From contig DGWK01000001.1 of the NCBI GenBank assembly GCA_002395235.1, positions 92,238-156,237 on the forward strand: a stretch of DNA of 64,000 nucleotides, in the 5' to 3' direction. How positions within the stretch are numbered: position 1 is the stretch's first letter; every line of letters begins with the position of its first letter. The notes under the pieces were generated by a model. That model saw nothing but the letters and a program-made list of their open reading frames with translations, ran no database searches and was not told where the DNA came from. Shown here piece by piece: positions 33,600 to 43,097 of the stretch. The translations under genes were made by a program, and so were the position numbers. The DNA is from Lachnospiraceae bacterium UBA4260 (GTDB taxonomy: Bacteria; Bacillota; Clostridia; Lachnospirales; Lachnospiraceae).

Positions 33600-34634
33600 A
33601 TGGGATTGGATTATAAGAGTTCCGGCGTCGACATCGAGGCAGGCTACCGCAGTGTGGAATTAATGAAGGAACACGTAGGGCGCACTATGCGCCCCGAAGT
33701 GCTCGGCGGACTCGGCGGCTTTTCGGGCGCCTTCTCCCTCGAGAAGATCAAGGGGATGGAGAAACCGATCCTCCTTTCCGGAACGGACGGAGTCGGCACA
33801 AAGCTCAAGATCGCATTTCTGATGGATAAGCACGATACGGTAGGCATCGACTGCGTCGCCATGTGCGTCAACGATGTCGCCTGCGCGGGCGGCGAACCCC
33901 TCTATTTTCTGGACTATATTGCCTGCGGAAAGAATGAGCCCGAGAAGATCGCGAGCATCGTGAGCGGCGTCTGCGAGGGCTGCATTCAGTCGGGCGCGGC
34001 GCTGATCGGCGGTGAGACGGCCGAGATGCCCGGCTTCTACCCGGTAGACGAATATGACCTGGCAGGTTTCGCGGTTGGCGTGGCGGACGAGAAGGACCTG
34101 ATCACGGGAGAGAACATAAAGCCCGGCGACAAGCTTGTCGGCATCACTTCTTCCGGCGTGCACAGCAACGGCTTCTCGCTGGTCAGAAAAGTGTTTGATG
34201 TCAATGAGACCAATCTCAAGAGATTCTATCCCGAACTGGGAATGACTCTCGGAGAGGCTCTTCTTACTCCCACAAAGATCTATGTGAAAGCGCTTCGCGC
34301 GGTAAAGGACGCGGGGATCACGGTCAAGGGCTGCAGCCACATCACAGGCGGCGGCTTCTATGAGAATATTCCCAGAATGCTCCCCGATGGAATCGTGGCG
34401 AGAGTGCAAAAGGACAGCTACCCGGTCCTTCCGATCTTCACTCTGATGCAGAAAAAGGGTGAGATCGACGAGAAGATCATGTACAACACATTCAATATGG
34501 GAATCGGAATGGTGCTCGCAGTAGACAGCGCGGACGCCGAAAAGGCCGTTTGTGCCCTAAAGGCAGCGGGTGAAGACGCCTATGTGATCGGCGATGTCGT
34601 GAGCGGCTCGCAGAAGGGAGTCGAATTATGCTGA
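33600..34634 (+). CDS. purM: Phosphoribosylformylglycinamidine cyclo-ligase
   Basis: AIR synthetase, closing the imidazole ring with ATP. Family elements: SGTDGVGTKLK, DCVAMCVNDV, GGETAEMPG and SSGVHSNGFSL. The length of 344 residues is normal. The ribosome binding site is AAGGAGAAAT. It overlaps purN by seven bases, so the two are coupled. Confidence 0.96.
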   Translation: MGLDYKSSGVDIEAGYRSVELMKEHVGRTMRPEVLGGLGGFSGAFSLEKIKGMEKPILLSGTDGVGTKLKIAFLMDKHDTVGIDCVAMCVNDVACAGGEPLYFLDYIACGKNEPEKIASIVSGVCEGCIQSGAALIGGETAEMPGFYPVDEYDLAGFAVGVADEKDLITGENIKPGDKLVGITSSGVHSNGFSLVRKVFDVNETNLKRFYPELGMTLGEALLTPTKIYVKALRAVKDAGITVKGCSHITGGGFYENIPRMLPDGIVARVQKDSYPVLPIFTLMQKKGEIDEKIMYNTFNMGIGMVLAVDSADAEKAVCALKAAGEDAYVIGDVVSGSQKGVELC

Positions 34635-35260
34635 GAGTTGCCGTTTGCGTATCCGGAGGAGGCACGAATCTTCAGGCGATCATCGACGCCGTAGCGAGCG
34701 GAAAGATCGTAAATGCGCAGATCGTCCGCGTGGTCAGCAACAACAGGAACGCTTACGCCCTGACCAGGGCAGAGAAAGCAGGGATCGAAGGAATCTGTGT
34801 ATCTCCTAAGGACTTTAAGAACAGAGAGCAGTTCAACCTCGCTCTGCTCGAGAAGCTGAAGGAAGCAGATCCTGACCTGATCGTCCTCGCGGGGTTCATG
34901 GTCGCTGTGCCGGCCTGCGTGATCGACGCTTTCAGGGGAAAGATCATCAACATTCATCCCGCGCTCATTCCTTCCTTCTGCGGAAAAGGCTACTACGGGC
35001 TTCATGTCCACGAAAAAGTCCTTGCCAGAGGTGCCAAGGTCACAGGTGCCACTGTCCACTTTGTGGACGAGGACCTCGATCACGGCCCCATCCTCCTGCA
35101 GAAAGCGGTTGAGGTGAAAGAGGGCGACACGCCCGAGGTCCTGCAGAGGCGTGTCATGGAAGAGGCCGAGTGGATCCTTCTTCCCGAGGCGATCTCCCTG
35201 ATTGCCCAGGGCAGGGTAAGGATCGACGAGAACGGCATTACGCATATCAGCGACAAATAA
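34628..35260 (+). CDS. purN: Phosphoribosylglycinamide formyltransferase
   Basis: Formyl-tetrahydrofolate-dependent GAR transformylase. The signature is GGGTNLQAIID near the N-terminus; the active-site region NIHPALIPSFCG and VDEDLDHGPI carry the catalytic Asn, His and Asp. The length of 210 residues is normal. It depends on formyl-folate, which links it to folC upstream in the window at the metabolic level only. Confidence 0.95.
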   Translation: MLRVAVCVSGGGTNLQAIIDAVASGKIVNAQIVRVVSNNRNAYALTRAEKAGIEGICVSPKDFKNREQFNLALLEKLKEADPDLIVLAGFMVAVPACVIDAFRGKIINIHPALIPSFCGKGYYGLHVHEKVLARGAKVTGATVHFVDEDLDHGPILLQKAVEVKEGDTPEVLQRRVMEEAEWILLPEAISLIAQGRVRIDENGITHISDK

Positions 35261-35325
35261 GCACGGCGGACTAAGACAGATTTCACAAATTGTTTCAGTA
35301 TAAATTCCAGAAAAGAGGTGTTCCT

Positions 35326-36603
35326 ATGAAAGTTTTACTGGTTGGAGGAGGCGGAAGAGAGCATGCGATCGCGGAAGCTCTCAGGAGAAGCCCGCAGGTA
35401 GATCAGCTTTACTGCGCGCCCGGAAACGCGGGGATCGCGAAGATCGCCAGGTGCGTGCCGATCGGAACAATGGATTTTGACGCGCTCACGGCTTTTGCCG
35501 AAGGTGAGAACATTGACCTGACCGTATGCAGCATGGACGATCCGCTCTGCGCGGGCATAGTCGACGCGTTCGAGGCCAAGGGACTTCGGATCTTCGGAAC
35601 GCCTGCGAACGCGGCGATCATCGAAGGAAGTAAAGCATTTTCCAAGGACCTCATGAAGAAATACGGGATCCCGACGGCCGCTTACGAGGTCTTTGACGAC
35701 GCCGATAAAGCGCTCGCCTATCTGGAAAGCGCGAAGATGCCCATCGTCCTGAAGGCTTCCGGCCTGGCGCTTGGAAAAGGCGTACTGATCTGCCAGACAC
35801 TTGAAGAAGCAAAGGCAGGCGTCGCGGAGCTCATGACGGACAGGAAATTCGGCGACGCGGGAAGCAAGATCGTCATTGAGGAGTTCATGACCGGCCGCGA
35901 GGTATCGGTACTGGCCTTTGCCGACGGCTCCCATTACAAGCTGATGAGCAGTTCCCAGGACCACAAGAGGGCGGGCGACGGCGATACCGGCCTCAACACA
36001 GGCGGCATGGGAACGTTCTCTCCCAGTCCTTTCTACACGGACGAAGTGGACGCCTACTGCAGGGAGCATATCTATCAGAAGACCCTGGACGCCATGGCGG
36101 CGGAGGGAAGACCTTTCCGGGGCGTTCTCTATTTTGGCCTCATGCTCACGGCGGACGGCCCCAGAGTACTGGAGTACAACACCCGTTTCGGCGACCCGGA
36201 GACTCAGGTGGTCCTGCCCCGAATGAAGTCGGATATCATTGACGTCTTCCAGGCCTGCATTGACGGCAGCCTTGACAAGATCGACCTGCAGTTCGAGGAC
36301 AACGCGGCTGTCTGCGTCGTGATCGCGTCGGGCGGCTATCCCGGAAGCTATGAGAAAGGGAAAGTCATCACCGGACTTGACAATTTCGACGGAAAAGAAG
36401 GCTATTACTGCTTCCACGCGGGAACAAAGTTCAATGAAGCCGGCGAGACCGTCACCAGCGGCGGCCGTGTGCTGGGAGTCACGGCACTGGGCAAGACGCT
36501 GCTCGAGGCGAGAGCTAACGCCTACAAAGCGGTCGAATGGGTCCACTTTGACGGCGAATATATGAGACATGACATAGGTAAGGCAATAGATGCTGCTCAG
36601 TGA
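35326..36603 (+). CDS. purD: Phosphoribosylamine-glycine ligase
   Basis: GAR synthetase of the ATP-grasp superfamily. N-terminus VLLVGGGGREHAIAEAL; ATP-grasp elements KASGLALGKGV, the RVLEYNTRFGDPETQ signature and a C-terminal GGRVLGVTALG are present. I chose the ATG preceded by AAAGAGGTG; an earlier in-frame ATG twelve codons upstream lacks a site. The length of 425 residues is normal. It ends the purE-M-N-D operon. Confidence 0.95.
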   Translation: MKVLLVGGGGREHAIAEALRRSPQVDQLYCAPGNAGIAKIARCVPIGTMDFDALTAFAEGENIDLTVCSMDDPLCAGIVDAFEAKGLRIFGTPANAAIIEGSKAFSKDLMKKYGIPTAAYEVFDDADKALAYLESAKMPIVLKASGLALGKGVLICQTLEEAKAGVAELMTDRKFGDAGSKIVIEEFMTGREVSVLAFADGSHYKLMSSSQDHKRAGDGDTGLNTGGMGTFSPSPFYTDEVDAYCREHIYQKTLDAMAAEGRPFRGVLYFGLMLTADGPRVLEYNTRFGDPETQVVLPRMKSDIIDVFQACIDGSLDKIDLQFEDNAAVCVVIASGGYPGSYEKGKVITGLDNFDGKEGYYCFHAGTKFNEAGETVTSGGRVLGVTALGKTLLEARANAYKAVEWVHFDGEYMRHDIGKAIDAAQ

Positions 36604-36723
36604 CGAACAGTAACAGGTCGTAAGCAGGAGTCAACAGCCGCCTGCGCAGATAAGGCGCAGTGATCGGCTCGCGCGCGGCAAAATATCAAACATGCCGCGG
36701 GTGGACTCAGAATGGAGAGTATC

Positions 36724-38646
36724 ATGAGCAAATGGAGTAAAAAGTTCGGCAAAATACTGACAGCGGCGGCGATCAGCGCATTTCTCGCGGTCAGTTCGCT
36801 TGCTGTACCGATCGCTGCATCAGCGGCGAGGGTGAATACTGACGGAGTTACGATCAGAAACGGCGCTTCCAGGGATGACGGAGCGATCGGATCTCTGGAT
36901 GAGGGTACTGAGGTCACGATCCTCGAGACAGTTGAAAACGATGAGGGGGAGACCTGGTACTATATTCAGCTCGAAAACGGTAATACGGGGTATGTATTCA
37001 GCTCCCTGATCGACGCCAGTGATGAAGAAATCGCCGCCGCAGGCGGCGCCGGCGGCGGAGAGGAACAGGCACAGGAGGAGCAGCCCCAGGAAGAGCCGAA
37101 AGAGGAACCGGCGGAAGAACCTGCGCAGGAACCTGCCCAGGAGCAGAATCCTGAGCCACAGCCTGCCGCAGAGGACCAGCAGACCCAGGAAGCGAGTGCT
37201 GCCGCAACAGAAGCTCCGGCGGCCCAGGGCGGCGAATATGACGCCACAAAGGACCCCAACGCGGCTTTCCGCGTAAGCTACGACACCGACGAGAGCGGAA
37301 ACGGCGAGTGGTATGTCCACAACGACGACAACGGAAGCAAATGGAAAGTCTCTGATCTTCAGGGACAGGGCGGCTCTTCCGCAAACGCCAAAGCGGACGG
37401 CGTGGCCCCTGTCTGGAGAACACTCGCGATCCTTTTCGGCTTACTGGTCATAGCTCTTGTCGCATTTGTTCTCTTCCTTCTCAAGTCCATCCGTGACGGC
37501 AGATCCAAGACCACCAGAGGCAGAGCCCTCGAAGCGGCGGCCGCCGGACGCGACGACGACGAGGATGAGTACGAGGACGACGACGAGTATTACTTTGAGG
37601 ACGATGACGACGAGGAGCCCGCTGAAGAGGAAGAGGACCTTCCCGATGAGGAACCTTCAGAAAACAATGAGTCCTCTGAAACCGATGCGGCTTCTGATTC
37701 CGATACTCCTTCCGAAGCAGATCAGGCGCAGCAGAGGAGCGCGGGGAAGGCGGAGGAGAAACCCATAGTCAATACCGACTCCACCATAACCATGGATGTG
37801 AGCTCTGAGACGGAAGTAACGGAGATCCCCACCGAAGAGATCGAAGCGGCCATCGCCGCCACAACGGCGAAGATCGAGAAGAATATATCCGACCAGAATA
37901 GTTCTGATCAGGAAAGATCTGTTCAGGAGACTTCCGATCAGAAGACTTCCGATCAGAAGACTTCCATTCCTGAGACTTCCGATCAGAAAACTTCCGGCCC
38001 TGAGGAGCAGGCAGTGCCCGCACCCGCGCAGGAAGAAGAAGTTCAGGAGCAGGAGAGCGATTACGTCGACGAAGAGCTCGATGACTATGAGACAGACTCG
38101 GACGAGGATCCCGACGCGGACGATTATGAAGACGAGGACGAGGATTACGTGGACGAGGACGACGACGGATACGAAGATGAGGATTATGAGGAGGATGAGG
38201 AAGATGATACGCGCGGTTCGAACCGCAGGGCGCGTTCTTCCTCCAAAGGCGGATTCTTCGGCTTTCTGAAGAAAATGTTCGGTTCCGACTCCAAAGAGGA
38301 CGCGGAAGATGAGGGCGAAGACTTCGATGATTATGAGGACGAGCCCGATGAGCACGAATTCGACGAGTATAAGGAATATCCCGAGGATATAGACCTTCTC
38401 CCCAAAGAAGAGACGGAAGAAGACGAAGATTCCGCAGACAATGAGGAGGATATCCCCGACAGCAACGCGGATCCGGCCGCAGGCGGCAGGGGAAGGCTCT
38501 CCATGCAGAGAGTCATGAAAAATGTCTCTTACAAGGAAGAGGAAGCGGATTTCTCCGATGACGACGACGACCTGTCCGATTCTCTCTTCGATGATGACGA
38601 TGACATGGAGTACTCCTTCATCAGCAATACAAGAAACAAGAAATGA
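36724..38646 (+). CDS. SH3-domain membrane protein with large acidic C-terminal tail
   Basis: A 640-residue protein. A signal peptide (about 1-33) leads to a bacterial SH3 domain (about 36-95: GVTIRNGASRDDGAIG, EVTILETVEN, GYVFSSLID). A Glu/Gln/Pro-rich linker and a small Trp-containing module (GEWYVHNDDNGSKWKV) follow, then one membrane segment (about 227-252). The remaining 390 residues are extremely acidic, with a pentapeptide repeat SDQKT and a single basic patch (RGSNRRARSSSKGGFFGFLKKMF). The layout suggests a wall-sensing exterior and a disordered cytoplasmic tail; function is unknown. I chose the second ATG because GGAGAG precedes it. Confidence 0.8.
   Translation: MSKWSKKFGKILTAAAISAFLAVSSLAVPIAASAARVNTDGVTIRNGASRDDGAIGSLDEGTEVTILETVENDEGETWYYIQLENGNTGYVFSSLIDASDEEIAAAGGAGGGEEQAQEEQPQEEPKEEPAEEPAQEPAQEQNPEPQPAAEDQQTQEASAAATEAPAAQGGEYDATKDPNAAFRVSYDTDESGNGEWYVHNDDNGSKWKVSDLQGQGGSSANAKADGVAPVWRTLAILFGLLVIALVAFVLFLLKSIRDGRSKTTRGRALEAAAAGRDDDEDEYEDDDEYYFEDDDDEEPAEEEEDLPDEEPSENNESSETDAASDSDTPSEADQAQQRSAGKAEEKPIVNTDSTITMDVSSETEVTEIPTEEIEAAIAATTAKIEKNISDQNSSDQERSVQETSDQKTSDQKTSIPETSDQKTSGPEEQAVPAPAQEEEVQEQESDYVDEELDDYETDSDEDPDADDYEDEDEDYVDEDDDGYEDEDYEEDEEDDTRGSNRRARSSSKGGFFGFLKKMFGSDSKEDAEDEGEDFDDYEDEPDEHEFDEYKEYPEDIDLLPKEETEEDEDSADNEEDIPDSNADPAAGGRGRLSMQRVMKNVSYKEEEADFSDDDDDLSDSLFDDDDDMEYSFISNTRNKK
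37888..38007 (+). repeat. In-frame 15-base tandem repeat (pentapeptide SDQKT)
   Basis: Eight imperfect 15-base units encode SDQNS, SDQER, SVQET, SDQKT, SDQKT, SIPET, SDQKT and SGPEE. All keep frame. Such repeats change copy number by slippage and would vary tail length. Confidence 0.8.
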
Positions 38647-38689
38647 TCAAAAACGAGATCCGGTCAGTACAGCATAAGAACAGCGGAAC

Positions 38690-38737
38690 TTGACATATAA
38701 ATCCACCTGTTATAACATAAATATAACAGGTGGATTT
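38690..38737 (+). promoter_or_regulatory. Promoter overlapped by a 16-base perfect inverted repeat (GntR operator candidate)
   Basis: TTGACA (38690-38695) is followed at usual distance by TAACAT (17-base spacer). Over the -10 region lies AAATCCACCTGTTATA (38699-38714) and its exact inverse TATAACAGGTGGATTT (38722-38737) around a seven-base centre. The GntR gene starts 32 bases later, so autoregulation is the simplest reading. A secondary role as terminator for the SH3 gene (TTTT follows the right arm) cannot be excluded. Confidence 0.75.
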
Positions 38738-38769
38738 TAACGACTTGTCATGCAAAGGAAGGTGATATT

Positions 38770-39150
38770 ATGCTGATTGAGATTGATTTCAGCAGTGACG
38801 AGGCTATTTACCAGCAGCTGTGCAATCAGATCATATTGGGGATCGCGACGTCGAGATTATCGGACGGAGAAGTTCTTCCTTCGGTAAGACAGATGGCGGA
38901 TGAGATCGGGATCAATATGCATACAGTCAATAAAGCCTATACGATTCTCAGGCAGGAAGGCTTTGTTAAAGTAGACAGAAGGCGCGGCGCTTTTATATCG
39001 GTCACAGAGCGCAACAGGGAAAGAGCTCTGAACATTGTCGAAAAGGATATGCGGATCATTCTGGCTCAGGCCAGATGCCGCGGACTGACCAAACAGGACA
39101 TGCTGATGCTGGTAGACCGCATTTACGATGAATATGACGGCGAAAACTAA
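38770..39150 (+). CDS. GntR-family transcriptional regulator (YtrA type)
   Basis: A 126-residue regulator. A winged helix-turn-helix occupies residues 8-75 (EAIYQQLCNQI, LPSVRQMADEIGIN, TVNKAYTILRQEGFV). Only a short dimerisation tail follows, as in the YtrA subfamily, which usually governs ABC transporters or stress operons. The ribosome binding site is AAAGGAAGGTGAT. It is the first gene of a GntR-clpC-radA unit with a palindromic operator in front. That is unlike the usual CtsR-led clpC operons. Confidence 0.9.
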   Translation: MLIEIDFSSDEAIYQQLCNQIILGIATSRLSDGEVLPSVRQMADEIGINMHTVNKAYTILRQEGFVKVDRRRGAFISVTERNRERALNIVEKDMRIILAQARCRGLTKQDMLMLVDRIYDEYDGEN

Positions 39151-39163
39151 GGACTATTGATCA

Positions 39164-41614
39164 ATGAGAGAAAACTACACGAAAAATGCGCAGGAGGCGA
39201 TCCGCCTGGCAAAGAGCGCATCCAGACACAACAAACAGAACTACACGGGCACAGAACATCTGCTTCTGGGCCTGATCGCTGAGCCCGAGGGCGTCGCTTC
39301 CAAGGTCCTGCGCGACAATAACTGCACTTTGGAGAGGCTGGGTGACATGATCGCGCAGCTCAATATCAAGTCGGCGAACCTGGCTCTTCTCGATCACGAG
39401 GGATTCTCTCCCCGGTGCCAGAAGATCATGAGGATAGCGGGAACTCTTGCCGCGCGCTTTCATTCCGACACCGTGGGCACAGAGCATCTGCTCCTTGCGA
39501 TCATCACGGAAAAGGAGAATATAGCGCTCAAACTGATCGAGACGCTGGGGATCAACCCGGCCAAGCTCTATTTTGAGACGCTGGCGGCGATCGGCGAGGA
39601 CCCCGCGGCACATAAAGACGACCTCTCGGGAGAGGTCTCGGATGACTCCCAGAGTCAGAGACTCCTTCCGCAGTACAGCAGGGACCTGACAAGGCTGGCC
39701 AGGGAAGGCAAGCTCGATCCCGTGATCGGCAGAGAAAATGAGATCAGCAGAGTGATCCAGATCCTGAGCCGCAGGACCAAGAACAATCCCTGCCTGGTGG
39801 GCGAACCCGGCGTCGGCAAGACCGCGATCGTTGAAGGGCTCGCGCAGAGGATCGTGGACGGCAATGTGCCCGCCACGGTCAAGGACAAGAGACTTCTCAC
39901 CATGGACCTCTCGGGCATGGTCGCCGGTTCCAAGTACAGGGGCGAGTTTGAGGAGCGAATCAAGAGAGTCATCGCGGAAGTGATCGAAGACGGCAATATC
40001 ATTCTCTTTGTGGATGAGATGCACACTCTGATCGGTGCGGGCGGAGCGGAAGGCGCCATCGACGCCTCCAATATTCTCAAACCTTCTCTGGCCAGAGGAG
40101 AGATCCGTCTGATCGGCGCGACAACGCTTAACGAGTACCACAAGTACGTGGAAAAGGACGCGGCTCTTGAGAGGCGCTTCCAGCCTGTGCAGGTCGAGGA
40201 ACCCACCCGGGAAGAGGCGGAAAAGATCCTGCACGGCATAGTCGCCGCCTATGAGAAACATCACGGCGTCGTTGTGACGGATGAGGCGATCAAGGCAGCC
40301 GTGGACCTGTCGGAGAGATACATTAACGACCGAAATCTTCCCGATAAGGCCATCGACGTCATCGACGAGGCCTGTGCCGCCGTTCGCCTGCGCGGTCTTG
40401 GGGGCGCCCATGAGAATACCTTCAGGATGATCCAGGATGAGATTGCTTCCGCCGATAAACTTATGGCGACAGCCCTTTCCGAGAACCGGATCGAGGATGC
40501 GAGGCAGCTCAGGGCCCGCCAGGAAGAACTGGTCAAAAAATTGCAGGCGGCCAAAAAGCGCCAGGAGAAAAAGCAGTCCGAAAAACTTCCGGAAGTGAAG
40601 GAATCGGATGTGGCCGAGGTCGTCTCCATGTGGTCCAAGGTGCCTGTAAGCAGACTGACCGAGAAGGAGAGCGCAAGACTTCTGAAACTGGAAAACGAGC
40701 TGCACAAGAGAGTGATCGGACAGGAAGACGCTGTCCACGCCGTCGCGAAAGCAATCCGCAGAGGCAGAGTAGGCCTGCAGGATCCGAACAGACCCATCGG
40801 TTCGTTCCTCTTCCTGGGACCTACCGGCGTAGGTAAGACGGAACTCTCCAAAGCGCTGGCAGAAGTGATGTTCGGATCGGACCAGGATATGATCCGCGTC
40901 GACATGTCCGAGTACATGGAGCAGTACGCGGTGTCGAAGATCATCGGTTCCGCGCCCGGCTATGTAGGCTATGAGGAGGGCGGACAGCTCTCCGAAAAGG
41001 TCAGGCGCCACCCTTACAGCGTCATTCTCTTCGACGAGATCGAAAAAGCCCACAGGGATGTGTTCAATGTGCTTCTGCAGATCCTCGACGAAGGCCATAT
41101 AACGGATTCCAAGGGGCACAAGGTCAACTTTAAGAACACCGTGATCATCATGACGTCCAATGTGGGCGCCCAGAAGATCATCGAGCCCAAGACGCTTGGA
41201 TTTGCCGATAAGCCCACAGCGGAGCAATCCTACGAGAAGATGCGCTCCGGCGTCATGGAAGAAGTAAAGAAGATGTTCCGGCCGGAATTCATCAACCGTA
41301 TCGATGAGATCCTTGTGTTCCATTCCCTGAATGACGATGAGATGAACAGGATCTGCTCGCTTCTGTGCGAGGACCTGATCCGCCGCGCGGACACGCAGCT
41401 GGGCATTAAGCTCAAGGTCACGCCTGCTCTCAGAAAGCATATCGTGAAGGAATACGCGGATCCCAAGATGGGCGCCCGCCCGCTCAAGAGAGCGATCCAG
41501 AAAGTCATCGAAGACGCCCTCTCCGAGAAACTTCTGGCAGAAGAGATTCTGCCCGGACAGGTGGTGACCGCGGGATTCAGAGGAGGAAATGTAGTATTCG
41601 ATGGCAGGGAATAA
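39164..41614 (+). CDS. clpC: ATP-dependent Clp protease ATP-binding subunit ClpC
   Basis: An 816-residue AAA+ unfoldase feeding ClpP. The order is two Clp-N repeats (1-145), the first ATPase domain (GEPGVGKTAIVEG near 212), a UVR-like coiled middle domain (DARQLRARQEELVKK), the second ATPase domain (GPTGVGKTELSKAL near 551, VILFDEIEKAH) and the C-terminal D2-small domain. ClpC usually lies in ctsR-mcsA-mcsB-clpC-radA; here ctsR, mcsA and mcsB are absent and a GntR gene takes their place. It overlaps radA by 14 bases. Confidence 0.94.
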   Translation: MRENYTKNAQEAIRLAKSASRHNKQNYTGTEHLLLGLIAEPEGVASKVLRDNNCTLERLGDMIAQLNIKSANLALLDHEGFSPRCQKIMRIAGTLAARFHSDTVGTEHLLLAIITEKENIALKLIETLGINPAKLYFETLAAIGEDPAAHKDDLSGEVSDDSQSQRLLPQYSRDLTRLAREGKLDPVIGRENEISRVIQILSRRTKNNPCLVGEPGVGKTAIVEGLAQRIVDGNVPATVKDKRLLTMDLSGMVAGSKYRGEFEERIKRVIAEVIEDGNIILFVDEMHTLIGAGGAEGAIDASNILKPSLARGEIRLIGATTLNEYHKYVEKDAALERRFQPVQVEEPTREEAEKILHGIVAAYEKHHGVVVTDEAIKAAVDLSERYINDRNLPDKAIDVIDEACAAVRLRGLGGAHENTFRMIQDEIASADKLMATALSENRIEDARQLRARQEELVKKLQAAKKRQEKKQSEKLPEVKESDVAEVVSMWSKVPVSRLTEKESARLLKLENELHKRVIGQEDAVHAVAKAIRRGRVGLQDPNRPIGSFLFLGPTGVGKTELSKALAEVMFGSDQDMIRVDMSEYMEQYAVSKIIGSAPGYVGYEEGGQLSEKVRRHPYSVILFDEIEKAHRDVFNVLLQILDEGHITDSKGHKVNFKNTVIIMTSNVGAQKIIEPKTLGFADKPTAEQSYEKMRSGVMEEVKKMFRPEFINRIDEILVFHSLNDDEMNRICSLLCEDLIRRADTQLGIKLKVTPALRKHIVKEYADPKMGARPLKRAIQKVIEDALSEKLLAEEILPGQVVTAGFRGGNVVFDGRE

Positions 41615-43019
41615 GAGAAAGACGGCATTCTTTTGCCAGGAATGCGGATACGAATCAGCCAAGTGGGCGGGACAGTGTCCCGCCTGCAAGGCCTGGAATA
41701 CAATGGTGGAGGAGCCCGTCAGGATCAGCCCGGCCGGTACAGGTACGGGAGCTAAGAGGGGACTTTCTGCCGCGTCGTCGGGATTTGCTCTGGGCGGCAG
41801 CAACCACAGCATAAAGCCGGTCTCCCTCTCGAGCATTGAGGAAGGGGAGGAGACCAGATTTTCCACCGGCTTCGGGGAACTCGACCGCGTTCTCGGCGGC
41901 GGCGCCGTCGCGGGCTCGCTCGTCTTGGTCGGCGGAGATCCCGGAATCGGAAAATCCACGATCCTTCTGCAGACTTCCTGCTATATGGCCCGCAGCGGAA
42001 TCAAGATCCTGTATATTTCCGGTGAGGAATCGCTCCGGCAGATCAAGCTCCGGGCTTCCCGGATCGGCGGCGCGCCGGATGACCTGAGGTTTCTGTGCGA
42101 GACCAATCTGGAGATCATCACGGACATTGTGGCGAGAGATAAGCCGCAGGCAGTGGTGATCGATTCCATACAGACCATGTACAGCGACGAGGTCGCATCG
42201 GCGCCCGGCAGTGTCTCGCAGGTGCGGGAGACCACAGCGGTGCTCCTGCGGCTGGCCAAAGAGATGGGGATCACTTTCTTCATCGTCGGCCATGTGACGA
42301 AGGAAGGCACGGTAGCTGGACCTCGTGTCCTCGAGCATATGGTGGATACGGTTCTCTATTTTGAAGGCGATCGATATGCTTCTTACAGGATCCTGCGAGG
42401 GGTCAAGAACCGATTCGGTTCCACCAATGAGATCGGGATCTTCGAGATGCGAAAAGAGGGACTGGTGGAGGTGCTCAATCCTTCCGAATACATGCTGAGC
42501 GGAAGGCCTTTAGGCGCCAGCGGATCCGTTGTGACCTGCTCCATGGAAGGGACGAGGCCGGTCCTGACTGAAGTGCAGGCCCTGATCGTGCCCACCAGCT
42601 TCGGGCACCCCCGACGGCAGTCCACGGGAACCGACGCGAACAGAGTGAGCGTCCTGATGGCAGTTCTGGAAAAGCGGCTGAACATCCCGCTGTCCCAGTA
42701 TGACGCCTACATCAACCTGGCAGGCGGTATCCGACAGACGGAGCCGGCCCTGGACCTGGGAATTGTCCTGGCGATTCTGTCAGGGTTCAGAAACATTGCA
42801 GTGCCGGATGATCTGATCGTATTCGGAGAGGTGGGACTCTCCGGAGAAGTGCGTTCGGTGTCCATGGCGGAGAACAGGGTGCAGGAAGCGGCCAAGCTCG
42901 GCTTCCACAGCTGTATTCTGCCGGCTTCCGGCGCGAAAGGCATCAAGGTGCCGGACGGAATGAAGCTGATCCCGATCCGGGGGATCGGACAGCTGTCCGA
43001 GTATCTGGCGGAGTGCTGA
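41601..43019 (+). CDS. radA: DNA repair protein RadA
   Basis: RecA-like branch-migration ATPase of 472 residues. The N-terminal zinc finger is CQEC and CPAC (Cys12, Cys15, Cys26, Cys29). The Walker A motif is GGDPGIGKSTILLQ near residue 110, the RadA-specific KNRFGSTNEIG motif is present, and the C-terminus is the Lon-protease-like domain (ALDLGIVLAILSG). RadA stabilises and processes recombination intermediates. It ends the GntR-clpC-radA unit before a strong terminator. Confidence 0.96.
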   Translation: MAGNKRKTAFFCQECGYESAKWAGQCPACKAWNTMVEEPVRISPAGTGTGAKRGLSAASSGFALGGSNHSIKPVSLSSIEEGEETRFSTGFGELDRVLGGGAVAGSLVLVGGDPGIGKSTILLQTSCYMARSGIKILYISGEESLRQIKLRASRIGGAPDDLRFLCETNLEIITDIVARDKPQAVVIDSIQTMYSDEVASAPGSVSQVRETTAVLLRLAKEMGITFFIVGHVTKEGTVAGPRVLEHMVDTVLYFEGDRYASYRILRGVKNRFGSTNEIGIFEMRKEGLVEVLNPSEYMLSGRPLGASGSVVTCSMEGTRPVLTEVQALIVPTSFGHPRRQSTGTDANRVSVLMAVLEKRLNIPLSQYDAYINLAGGIRQTEPALDLGIVLAILSGFRNIAVPDDLIVFGEVGLSGEVRSVSMAENRVQEAAKLGFHSCILPASGAKGIKVPDGMKLIPIRGIGQLSEYLAEC

Positions 43020-43041
43020 ATAATTACAATTTATATCTGAA

Positions 43042-43079
43042 AAGCGGGTGCTGCACAGTGTGCGGCACCCGCTTTTTCT
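43042..43079. terminator. Terminator after radA
   Basis: AAGCGGGTGC (43042-43051) and GCACCCGCTT (43064-43073) form a perfect ten-base stem with a TGCACAGTGTGCG apex that can extend the pairing; TTTTTCTT follows. It also faces the convergent TPM gene. Confidence 0.9.
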
Positions 43080-43097
43080 TCATATTTACGCGGCTGT

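Noticed and set aside
39161..41959. A 932-codon open frame antisense to clpC and radA
   Set aside because: It mirrors the sense genes codon for codon, has no ribosome binding site or recognisable domain, and arises from GC-rich third positions.
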